NCBI GenBank assembly: GCA_949051815.1
Contig: CARQVR010000009.1
Location: 8,773-72,772, forward strand
DNA from: an uncultured Lachnospiraceae bacterium
GTDB lineage: Bacteria > Bacillota > Clostridia > Lachnospirales > Lachnospiraceae
Length of the DNA stretch: 64,000 nucleotides
Reading direction: 5' to 3'
The notes below the pieces were generated by a model. It made no database searches. It saw only the letters and a program-made list of their open reading frames with translations, and was not told where the DNA came from. A program made the translations under genes and the position numbers. Below are positions 1 to 7,669 of this stretch, piece by piece. Within the stretch, counting starts at the first letter, position 1; the number at the start of each line of letters is the position of its first letter.

Positions 1-1563
1 TGCCTCCTCCTGGCCGATCACACGCTTGTGCAGAATAGATTCCAGCTTAAGCAGACGTTCGCTCTCCTTCTCCGCCAGCTTTTTCACGGGAATTTTGGTC
101 CAGAGCGCCACCACCTCCGCGATCTCGTTCTCTCCCACCACATAGGCGCGGCTCTTTTCTTCCTGCTCCAGCCGCTTCACCGTCCGCTCATATTTCTTAA
201 TGCAGCTCTCCTGCTTCTTTTTCAGCTCGGCCGCCTGCGTAAACGCCTCCATACGGATCGACCGCTCGATCTGTAAGTCGATCTTATCAATCTCCTCCGA
301 CAGTTCCTGCAGCTTATCGGGCTGCTTCGTCACATGCAGGCGCACCGCCGCCGATGCCTCGTCGATCAGGTCGATGGCTTTATCCGGCAGATTCCTGTCA
401 TTGATGTAACGCGCCGACAAGGCCACCGCCGCGCTGATTGCCTCCGGCGTGATGGTAACCCTGTGATGCTCCTCATACTTGTGGGCGATACCCCGCAGAA
501 TATTCTCCGTCTCCTCAAGGGTCGGCTCCTCCACCGTCACCGGATGGAAACGCCTTTCAAGCGCGGCGTCCTTCTCCACATACTTGCGGTACTCCGCGAT
601 GGTAGTCGCGCCGATCAGTTGGATTTCCCCCCTTGCGAGGGAAGGTTTCAGAATATTGGAGGCGTCGATTGCTCCCTCCGCGCCGCCCGCGCCGATAATG
701 GTGTGCATCTCGTCCAAAAAGAGGATGATATTGCCGTCCTCAATCACTTCTTTAATGACCTTTTTGATCCGCTCCTCAAACTCGCCGCGGTACTTGCTTC
801 CCGCCACCATGCCGGACAGATCCAGCGTCAGAAGCCTTTTGTTCTGTACGGTAAAAGGGACATCCCCGGTCACGATTCTGGCCGCAAGCCCTTCCACCAC
901 CGCAGTCTTCCCGACGCCCGGCTCTCCCACCAGACAGGGATTGTTCTTCGTGCGGCGGCTTAAGATCTGCACCACTCTTGTGATCTCCTCCTCCCTGCCG
1001 ATTACCGGATCAAGCTTCCCCTCTCTGGCAAGCGCCGTCAGATCCCTGCTGTAATGGTCTAAGGTAGAGGTATTTCCCTTCTTCTTATTCTGCTTTCTCC
1101 CCAGATCTTCCTTATAAAGCGCACCGTCCTCTCCCATGGCCACCAGCACATCCACGTAAATCTTCTGCACCGAAATACCCATAGTATTCAAAAGCCGGAC
1201 CGCTACATTCTCCCCCTCTTTCAGAAGCGCCAGCAGAATGTGCTCCGTCCCCGTCTTGTCGCTGCGGAATCTGTCCGCCTGCCTGTGCGCCTCCTCCAGA
1301 ATCGCCTGCGCGCGGGGGGAATACCCGTCCCGCTCCGCAATCAGCACGGAGGTCTCCGGCACGATCAAATCCTTTATCATCTCTTTCAGCTTTACCACGT
1401 CCACGCCGTTATTCAAAAGCACGGTCGCCGCAACGCCTGTATTTTCCCGTAAAAGTCCTAACAGGATATGCTCGCTTCCCACATAACTCTGCCGCAGGCT
1501 TCTGGCCGCCCTCTCCGCTAAGATCAGAGCCGTCTTCGCCTTGTCCGTAAATTGTGGCTGCAT
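1..1563 (-). CDS. clpC: ATP-dependent Clp protease ATP-binding subunit ClpC, 3' end outside window
   Basis: Only the first 521 codons lie in the window. The reading frame starts at ATG 1563, directly after the stop of the GntR gene (TAAATG), so translation is probably coupled. Residues 1-145 form the double Clp_N repeat. The first AAA+ domain has Walker A GEPGVGKT at about 213-220 and Walker B ILFLDE at about 280. A short coiled middle domain (about 415-475) marks ClpC rather than ClpB. ClpC is a hexameric unfoldase that feeds damaged or tagged proteins to ClpP. In most Firmicutes it sits after ctsR-mcsA-mcsB. Here it follows a GntR-type regulator and an SH3 membrane protein instead, so its control may differ. 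Confidence 0.95.
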   Translation of the reverse strand, partial: MQPQFTDKAKTALILAERAARSLRQSYVGSEHILLGLLRENTGVAATVLLNNGVDVVKLKEMIKDLIVPETSVLIAERDGYSPRAQAILEEAHRQADRFRSDKTGTEHILLALLKEGENVAVRLLNTMGISVQKIYVDVLVAMGEDGALYKEDLGRKQNKKKGNTSTLDHYSRDLTALAREGKLDPVIGREEEITRVVQILSRRTKNNPCLVGEPGVGKTAVVEGLAARIVTGDVPFTVQNKRLLTLDLSGMVAGSKYRGEFEERIKKVIKEVIEDGNIILFLDEMHTIIGAGGAEGAIDASNILKPSLARGEIQLIGATTIAEYRKYVEKDAALERRFHPVTVEEPTLEETENILRGIAHKYEEHHRVTITPEAISAAVALSARYINDRNLPDKAIDLIDEASAAVRLHVTKQPDKLQELSEEIDKIDLQIERSIRMEAFTQAAELKKKQESCIKKYERTVKRLEQEEKSRAYVVGENEIAEVVALWTKIPVKKLAEKESERLLKLESILHKRVIGQEEA

Positions 1564-1947
1564 TTACTCTCTCATTCCTTTCCCATATTCCTCATAGATT
1601 TCGTCTATAAGAGCATGCACTTCTTCTCCGGAAATATTCTTACAGCTTGCCTTTGCAAGAGTGACTAACAGATCCGCCCTGATTTCCTCAATGGCGCGCA
1701 TCCTGTCAATGTCCACGGCCACCATCACGCCCCGTCTGCGGTCCACTTTCACATAGCCCTCCTGCTTTAAGACGGTGTAAGCCTTGTTGACCGTGTGCAT
1801 ATTGATGCCGATGGTGTCCGCAAGCTGTCTGACGGAAGGGAGCATCTCTCCCTCCTGAAACCGGGAAGAGGCGATTCCCATAATGATCTGATCCCGAAGC
1901 TGCATATATATCGCCTGATCGCTGTTAAAATCTATCTCGATAAACAT
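1564..1947 (-). CDS. GntR-family transcriptional regulator, YtrA type
   Basis: This 127-residue protein has an N-terminal winged helix of GntR type (about residues 8-75: YMQLRDQI, LPSVRQLA, NMHTVNKAY). Only about 45 residues of helix follow, which is the short YtrA layout without a ligand-binding FCD or UTRA domain. YtrA proteins usually repress their own operon, often for transporters or envelope stress. The gene lies 2 bp after the SH3 protein and abuts clpC, so the three are surely co-transcribed. The likely target is this operon. The signal it senses cannot be read from the sequence. Confidence 0.9.
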   Translation of the reverse strand: MFIEIDFNSDQAIYMQLRDQIIMGIASSRFQEGEMLPSVRQLADTIGINMHTVNKAYTVLKQEGYVKVDRRRGVMVAVDIDRMRAIEEIRADLLVTLAKASCKNISGEEVHALIDEIYEEYGKGMRE

Positions 1948-1949
1948 GA

Positions 1950-3257
1950 TTATTTCAGGTCCTTATCGTCCATATTCAAAAATTCAAATTCAAACTCGTC
2001 ATCGTCCAGAAGGAAATTCTTGGCCTTGCGTGTTCTCGCGGGCCTGACCGCCTCTTCCACATCCGGCTCTTCCCGGTAAGTTACTTCACGCTCCCGCCGT
2101 CTGCGCTCCTGCCTGTCCGTCCCCGCATCCTCTCTTCTTCTGGGTCTGCGCTCTTCCTCCGCCGCCGTCCTGCGGCCGGACTCTCTTTCTCTCTCCGCCG
2201 TCCGTCTTGCCGCCGGACGCTCTTCGGGCGTCTCTTCTTCCTCGTCGTCCTCATAATCCTCATAGTAGGCGTCGCGCAGCTTAAATGCCATAATAACCGT
2301 CACGACCACGAAAATCGCCAGAAGCACGGCAAGCACCACAATCACAATCCGCTGCTTCACCATAGACTTCGTCTCATCCCCGTCGTCAAGCGTCTGTGAA
2401 TAGGAAGACTCCAAAAGCGGCACAAGCTTCTGCTTCTGTCCGGTTACATTATCATAAATATACCACTCCTCCGCTCCCTCGGAAGTGGTCTCTATTTTCA
2501 GCTCATAGTCATTTCTCGGTGCGGCTGCCGGCTCTTCCGGCTCCTCCTCGGGTTCCTCCTCCGGCTCCTCCGGCGCGGGCAGCAGCTCTCCCATCTCTAA
2601 CAGATCAGAGCGGATATACCCCGTCTTCTCCGAGCCGTTTGACCCTGTAAAGCTGACGAAATACCAGGTCTTACTGTCGCTGCCCTCCGATTTTCCGCTC
2701 ACCACCACCTGCGTCCCGGGCGTCAGGGAATCCACAGGGTTATTCGAGGTGGACGGATCGGGACGTACTTTCGCCTGCACCTTGGTGCTGGCATACTGGA
2801 GATCCGTCGACTCCTGCGCCTCCACCTGCGCGCCGCCGCCGGAAGATGCCGGTTCCTGTTCGCCTGCATCCCCGCCCTCAGACGCCGGTGCTGCCTGGCT
2901 TTCCGCACCTGCGGTAACCGTGGGAATGTCTCCATCCCCCTTTTTCTCTATCATATCAGCGCGCACATAGCCCATCGTGTTCGAGTCCACATACACCTGA
3001 TACCATGTAATTCCGGAAACGTCTACCTTGCCCCGGATACTGATTTCCTTGCCGACAGTGGAGCTCCCGATCACCTGGCTCTCCTGATCGGGCTGTTTTC
3101 TGATATTGACCGAGTTGGGCAATACGGTGCCTGTGGCCTCCGCCAGACTCACCATCGGATTACACCACGCAAGAAGAACCGCCGCGCCCAAAACAGCTGC
3201 CGCTCTCCATACATGTCTCTGTCCCGCTCTTACCCGTTCGCTCTTTCGTATCTTCAT
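1950..3257 (-). CDS. Membrane protein with two extracellular bacterial SH3 domains and an acidic/basic cytoplasmic tail
   Basis: The start at ATG 3257 is chosen because it has a good ribosome site (AGAGGAG) and opens directly into a signal peptide (hydrophobic stretch about residues 17-38 ending near SLAEA). Longer upstream starts lack this. Two SH3b modules follow (about 44-105 and 150-225, each with xVRxxP and GYVR/GYIR patterns). After them come a Pro/Glu-rich linker, a transmembrane helix at about 300-325 (VIVVLAVLLAIFVVV) and a tail of about 110 residues dense in Glu and Arg. The topology is outside-in, so it could sense cell-wall state. It shares an operon with GntR and clpC. No named function is claimed. 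Confidence 0.8.
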   Translation of the reverse strand: MKIRKSERVRAGQRHVWRAAAVLGAAVLLAWCNPMVSLAEATGTVLPNSVNIRKQPDQESQVIGSSTVGKEISIRGKVDVSGITWYQVYVDSNTMGYVRADMIEKKGDGDIPTVTAGAESQAAPASEGGDAGEQEPASSGGGAQVEAQESTDLQYASTKVQAKVRPDPSTSNNPVDSLTPGTQVVVSGKSEGSDSKTWYFVSFTGSNGSEKTGYIRSDLLEMGELLPAPEEPEEEPEEEPEEPAAAPRNDYELKIETTSEGAEEWYIYDNVTGQKQKLVPLLESSYSQTLDDGDETKSMVKQRIVIVVLAVLLAIFVVVTVIMAFKLRDAYYEDYEDDEEEETPEERPAARRTAERERESGRRTAAEEERRPRRREDAGTDRQERRRREREVTYREEPDVEEAVRPARTRKAKNFLLDDDEFEFEFLNMDDKDLK

Positions 3258-3288
3258 TCCGCTCTCCTCTATCAGTCCTTTGTTCTTT

Positions 3289-3777
3289 TTACTGTTCTCT
3301 TGTGAAACGCTTGGAACCGTCCTCGCCCTTGCGCCGCTCCGTGCTGTAACCAAACGTATCGCCATGATGCCTTGCCTTTCTTGCCATTTCCTCCAGATCA
3401 TGGTGATAGTTCATCTCGCACTTGGGGCAATATTTGCCGCTGCGGATCGTTGCGCCGCAAATCTCGCATTTCAGGAAAATGGCCGAGTTCTGCGCGATCT
3501 CCAGCTTTCCCTCTTTTAACATATCCCTTATGGATTTTTGCGCCACGCCGGTAGCCTTGGCGGTCTGCGCCGCGTTGGCTCCCATATGATTCTCGACGTA
3601 ATTGCGCACCTTTCCGTAATCGTCATAATCTTTGACGCCGCACTTCTCGCACTGGTATTCGCCCAATCCCTTAAAGACCATAACAGCCCCGCATTCGGAA
3701 CAATAAGTGGGTCTGTTATAGGTATTGATCTCGCTAAACTCCTTTTTGAGCATCTCTATTCTTTCTTCCCTGCTCAT
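3289..3777 (-). CDS. Zinc-ribbon protein with YvyF-like helix-turn-helix
   Basis: This 162-residue protein has four CxxC pairs (CSEC and CEKC near the N terminus, CEIC and CPKC near residue 105-120), giving two predicted zinc ribbons. Between them is a helix-turn-helix-like segment (ATGVAQKSIRDMLKEGKL) resembling the flagellar-operon protein YvyF (TIGR03826). The tail is basic. No UVR domain is present, so it is not McsA despite the four CxxC motifs and its position upstream of clpC. It lies 31 bp before the SH3 gene and 48 bp after purD. A nucleic-acid-binding regulatory role is possible but unproven. Confidence 0.7.
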   Translation of the reverse strand: MSREERIEMLKKEFSEINTYNRPTYCSECGAVMVFKGLGEYQCEKCGVKDYDDYGKVRNYVENHMGANAAQTAKATGVAQKSIRDMLKEGKLEIAQNSAIFLKCEICGATIRSGKYCPKCEMNYHHDLEEMARKARHHGDTFGYSTERRKGEDGSKRFTREQ

Positions 3778-3825
3778 AGCCTCACTCCCTTTTGAATTCT
3801 CCCTTACTCATTTACACCGTATCTC

Positions 3826-5097
3826 TTAAGCTTCATCAATCGCCTTGCCGATATCGCGCCTCATATAGCTGTGGTCAAAATGCACCCACTCCGCCGCCTC
3901 GTAGGCGTTCGCCCGCGCCTCTTTCAATGTCGCGCCTTTCGCCGTGACACCGAGCACCCGGCCGCCGTTTGTGACAATCTTTCCGTCCTTCAACGCCGTT
4001 CCCGCATGGAAGCAGTAATATCCGTCCTTGTCGTCAAAGTTATCAAGCCCTGTAATCTCAAATCCCTTCCCATAGGAAACGGGATAGCCCTCCGATGCCA
4101 GAATCACACAGACCGCCGCATTATCCTCGAAGGAAAGCTCCAGCCTGTCAAGAGTCCCGTCGATGCACGCCTCCGCCACGTCAATCATATCGTTTTTCAT
4201 ACGGGGCAGCACTACCTGCGCCTCGGGATCCCCGAAACGGGCATTGTACTCAAGCACTTTCGGCCCGTCCTGTGTGAGCATCAGCCCGAAGAAGATCACA
4301 CCCTTAAAAGGTCTTCCCTCCGCCGCCATGGCGTCCACGGTTGCCTGATAAATGTACTTATGGCAGAACGCGTCCACCTCGTCCGTATAGAAGGGGCTGG
4401 GGGAGAATGTGCCCATGCCGCCGGTGTTCAGTCCCTGATCGCCGTCAAGCGCCCGCTTGTGATCCTGCGCAGAGGACATAATCTTTATCGTCTTCCCGTC
4501 CACAAAAGATAACACGGAGACTTCCCGCCCCGTCATAAACTCTTCGATCACCATGCGGTTGCCCGCCGCGCCGAACTTTTTATCCTCCATGATGGTCCGC
4601 ACGCCCTCTTTCGCCTCTTCAAGCGTCTCACAGATCAGCACGCCCTTGCCGAGCGCAAGGCCGTCCGCCTTTAACACCACCGGCATCTTCGCGGTCTCCA
4701 GATAGGCAAGCGCCTTCTGCGGATCGTCAAAGTTCTCGTAAGCCGCCGTGGGAATATTGTATTTTTTCATCAGATCCTTGGAAAAAGCCTTGCTACCCTC
4801 CAGAATCGCCGCGTTTTTCCGGGGGCCGAACACCCTGAGGCCCGCCGCCTCCATCTCGTCTACAAGACCGCCCACCAGCGGGTCGTCCATGCCCACGATG
4901 GTCAGATCAATGGCATTCTCTTTTGCAAAGGCCACAAGCTTACCAAACTCCATGGCGCCGATGGGCACGCACTCCGCAATCTGTCCGATTCCCGCATTGC
5001 CGGGCGCGCAGTAAATCTTATCCGCCCTCGGACTCTTTGCCACAGCCGCCGCAATCGCGTGTTCCCGTCCTCCGCTGCCAACGATCAAAATTTTCAT
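3826..5097 (-). CDS. purD: Phosphoribosylamine-glycine ligase
   Basis: PurD joins phosphoribosylamine and glycine with ATP to give glycinamide ribonucleotide, step two of purine synthesis. The 423-residue length is normal. The N terminus MKILIVGSGGREHA is the PurD nucleotide-like fold, the ATP-grasp core includes VLKADGLALGKGV (about residue 140-155), and the signature RFGDPEAQ is present at about 288. It is the last of four pur genes (purE-M-N-D), 54 bp after purN. Its product is the substrate of PurN next door. Confidence 0.97.
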   Translation of the reverse strand: MKILIVGSGGREHAIAAAVAKSPRADKIYCAPGNAGIGQIAECVPIGAMEFGKLVAFAKENAIDLTIVGMDDPLVGGLVDEMEAAGLRVFGPRKNAAILEGSKAFSKDLMKKYNIPTAAYENFDDPQKALAYLETAKMPVVLKADGLALGKGVLICETLEEAKEGVRTIMEDKKFGAAGNRMVIEEFMTGREVSVLSFVDGKTIKIMSSAQDHKRALDGDQGLNTGGMGTFSPSPFYTDEVDAFCHKYIYQATVDAMAAEGRPFKGVIFFGLMLTQDGPKVLEYNARFGDPEAQVVLPRMKNDMIDVAEACIDGTLDRLELSFEDNAAVCVILASEGYPVSYGKGFEITGLDNFDDKDGYYCFHAGTALKDGKIVTNGGRVLGVTAKGATLKEARANAYEAAEWVHFDHSYMRRDIGKAIDEA

Positions 5098-5151
5098 TAG
5101 TTCCCTTTCCTTTCATTATCTTATATACAGAGAATGCTTCTTTTCGCATTG

Positions 5152-5778
5152 TTACTCCGTCACCGTCACCCGGCCGTCTTCCACTATTACCTGTCCCGCC
5201 GCAATGAGATTGATGCACCATGGCAAAAGCACCCACTCGGCCTCCTCCATCACCCTTCTTTGCAGCGTCTCTGGCGTATCGTCCTCATGTACCTTTACGG
5301 CTTTCTGCATGATGATGGGTCCGGTATCCATCCCCTCATCCACAAAATGCACCGTCGCTCCTGTTATTTTCACACCGCGCTTAAGCGCTTCCTCATGTAC
5401 CCGCAGTCCGTAATATCCCGTACCGCAGAAAGCCGGAATCAGGGAAGGGTGCACGTTTACAATCCGGTTTTTGTACTTTTGTATCAGCTCCGCCGGCACC
5501 TTGACCATAAAGCCCGCCAGCACGATCAGATCCGGTCCTGCCTCCTCCACACAGCGTATCAGAGCCGTCTCGAACTGTTCCCTGTCCCCATAGTCCTTCG
5601 GCGATACACACACGCTCTCGATCCCCGCCGCTTTCGCTCTCTCAAGAGCACGGGCGCCGGGATTGTTGCTGACTACACGGACAATCTCTGTGTGAAAGAC
5701 AGCTCCCTGTGCAATACCGTCAATAATTGCCTGCAGGTTTGTGCCGCCTCCGGAAACACATACCACCACTCTAAGCAT
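5152..5778 (-). CDS. purN: Phosphoribosylglycinamide formyltransferase
   Basis: PurN formylates glycinamide ribonucleotide using 10-formyl-tetrahydrofolate. Start ATG 5778 is preferred over an upstream in-frame ATG because GGAGGAG lies just before it and the protein then opens with the canonical LRVVVCVSGGGTNLQ. The motif NVHPSLIPAF (folate and catalytic site) and the formyl-transfer segment TGATVHFVDEGMDTGPII are intact. Length is 208 residues, as usual. It sits between purM and purD, with about 130 bp to purM. Confidence 0.96.
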   Translation of the reverse strand: MLRVVVCVSGGGTNLQAIIDGIAQGAVFHTEIVRVVSNNPGARALERAKAAGIESVCVSPKDYGDREQFETALIRCVEEAGPDLIVLAGFMVKVPAELIQKYKNRIVNVHPSLIPAFCGTGYYGLRVHEEALKRGVKITGATVHFVDEGMDTGPIIMQKAVKVHEDDTPETLQRRVMEEAEWVLLPWCINLIAAGQVIVEDGRVTVTE

Positions 5779-5908
5779 ACCGCTCCTCCAATCGCAACTC
5801 CCCATCCCCTTTTCAACGACAGTTCATCCCCTTCTGATTCACAGTCAGGCCGCTTCTGATGACAGGTCTGTCCGCTCGCCAAACGCGCGTCCCGTCCGGC
5901 CAGACCGT

Positions 5909-6934
5909 TTATAAAATCACTACCTCATGATCTCCCGACACGACTTCCCCTACCGTCCAGGCCTTCTCTCCTGCCGCCTGCAGGGCCGAAACGGTCTGAT
6001 CCGCACAGGCGCCGTCCACCGCCAGCACCATGCCGAGTCCCATGTTGTAGGTATTGTACATCATCTTCTCTTCCAGATTTCCGGTTCTTTGCATGAGCGC
6101 AAAGATGGGCGGAACCTCAAAGCTTCCTTTCTTCACCTTCGCACCGGTGCCCTCCGGCAGCATTCTCGGAATATTTTCATAGAAGCCGCCGCCGGTGATA
6201 TGGCTGCATCCCTTGACGGTAATGCCCGCCTTCTTCACCTCACGAAGCGCATTCACATAAATTCTGGTGGGAGTCAGCAAAGTCTCCCCCAGCGTCGCGC
6301 CAAGTTCCTCATAATATACGGAAAGCGTCTCCTTTTTCACATCGAACACCTTCCTGACCAGAGAAAAGCCGTTGCTGTGCACACCTGAGGATGCAATGCC
6401 GACCAGCACGTCGCCCGGCTTAACGTCCGCGCCCGTGATCAGGTCTTTCTCCTCGGCCACACCCACCGCGAAACCGGCCAGATCGTACTCCTCCTCCGGC
6501 ATCAGTCCGGGATGCTCCGCCGTCTCGCCGCCGACCAGCGCCGCGCCCGCCTGTTTACAGCCCTCGGCCACACCCTTCACGATGGCCGCAATCTTCTCCG
6601 GATAATTTTTACCGCAGGCTATGTAATCTAAGAAAAACAGCGGCTCCGCGCCCGCGCATACAACGTCGTTGACGCACATGGCCACGCAGTCGATCCCGAC
6701 GGTGTCATGCTTATCCATCAGATAGGCAAGCTGTATCTTCGTGCCCACACCGTCCGTCCCCGACAGGAGTACCGGTTTCTCCATATCTTTAATCTTCTCA
6801 AGGGAAAAAGCGCCGGAAAATCCGCCGATTCCGCCCAGCACCTCCGGCCTCATCGTCCCCTTCACGTACTGCTTCATCAGCTCCACCGAACGGTATCCCG
6901 CCTCGATATCCACACCCGCTGTCTTGTAGTCCAT
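5909..6934 (-). CDS. purM: Phosphoribosylformylglycinamidine cyclo-ligase (AIR synthetase)
   Basis: PurM closes the imidazole ring to give AIR. The start at ATG 6934 has GGAGGG five bases upstream; a GTG four codons earlier is the alternative. Recognisable elements are YRSVELMK near the start, GTDGVGTK (about residue 60-70), DCVAMCVND, GGETAEHPG and the ATP-site segment CSHITGGGFYENIPR (about 245). Length 341 is typical. It is co-directional with purE 51 bp upstream and purN downstream. AIR is the substrate for the PurE/PurK step. Confidence 0.96.
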   Translation of the reverse strand: MDYKTAGVDIEAGYRSVELMKQYVKGTMRPEVLGGIGGFSGAFSLEKIKDMEKPVLLSGTDGVGTKIQLAYLMDKHDTVGIDCVAMCVNDVVCAGAEPLFFLDYIACGKNYPEKIAAIVKGVAEGCKQAGAALVGGETAEHPGLMPEEEYDLAGFAVGVAEEKDLITGADVKPGDVLVGIASSGVHSNGFSLVRKVFDVKKETLSVYYEELGATLGETLLTPTRIYVNALREVKKAGITVKGCSHITGGGFYENIPRMLPEGTGAKVKKGSFEVPPIFALMQRTGNLEEKMMYNTYNMGLGMVLAVDGACADQTVSALQAAGEKAWTVGEVVSGDHEVVIL

Positions 6935-6985
6935 CTTACCCTCCACGTCTCATCAGACTTGTTTTTTATCTGGTCTCCTCTTTCT

Positions 6986-7495
6986 TTATGCTTTCAGATA
7001 TGTCTTATACCCAACCTCTTTCAGTTTCGCGTCCTTCTCCTGCACGCTCTGTTTCAGGCTCTCCGAATAGTTCTTTAAACGCTCTAAAAGCGCCCCGTCC
7101 GAGACAGCCAGAATCTTCGCCGCCAGAATCCCCGCGTTCTGGCCGCCGTTTATCGCGACCGTAGCCACCGGAATGCCCGAGGGCATCTGCACGATGGAGT
7201 AGAGGGAATCTACCCCACCCAGATCAGAAGTCTTCATGGGCACGCCGATCACCGGCATAGGGAAGATCGCGGCGCACATGCCTGGCAGATGAGCTGCCTT
7301 TCCGGCCCCCGCGATAATCACCTTAAAGCCCTTCGCCTCCGCGCCCTTCGCATACTCGAAAAACACGTCCGGTTCCCTGTGGGCAGAAATAATCGTCATT
7401 TCATAGGAAATACCAAGCTCCTCCAAAAGATCCGCCGCTTTCGCCATAACGGGCATATCCGAGTCGCTGCCCATCACGATGCCTACCTGTGCCAT
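6986..7495 (-). CDS. purE: N5-carboxyaminoimidazole ribonucleotide mutase
   Basis: PurE rearranges N5-CAIR to CAIR. The sequence opens MAQVGIVMGSDSDMPVM, the class I PurE signature, and contains SAHREPD (about residue 43) and AGKAAHLPGM with the catalytic histidine. The second ATG (7495) is chosen because AGGAGGT lies at proper distance from it, whereas the ATG at 7501 is only 2 nt away. It is the first gene of the pur cluster and has its own promoter. purC, purF, purL, purK and purH are not in this window. Confidence 0.96.
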   Translation of the reverse strand: MAQVGIVMGSDSDMPVMAKAADLLEELGISYEMTIISAHREPDVFFEYAKGAEAKGFKVIIAGAGKAAHLPGMCAAIFPMPVIGVPMKTSDLGGVDSLYSIVQMPSGIPVATVAINGGQNAGILAAKILAVSDGALLERLKNYSESLKQSVQEKDAKLKEVGYKTYLKA

Positions 7496-7552
7496 CCGCA
7501 TTTACCTCCTAAACCACTATATCTTGTATTAAAACAAAGTTTCTTACTCTAC

Positions 7553-7581
7553 AGTGTACTAGATTTCCCCCAATAACGCAA
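7553..7581 (-). promoter_or_regulatory. Predicted sigma-A promoter of the pur cluster
   Basis: On the minus strand TTGCGT (7576-7581) and TACACT (7553-7558) are separated by 17 bp, 50-60 bp before purE. No purine riboswitch is apparent in the short leader. Confidence 0.5.
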
Positions 7582-7669
7582 CCCAATATTTACCTCAGAG
7601 CTTCCTTAAAGAAGCGGCCGCTGCCCTTTCGTTCCGGAAGTTCTTTTCACATCACATGTCAGTCACATG

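Noticed and set aside
3289..3777. McsA (ClpC partner)
   Set aside because: Four CxxC motifs are present, but there is no UVR domain and a YvyF-like HTH lies in the middle.
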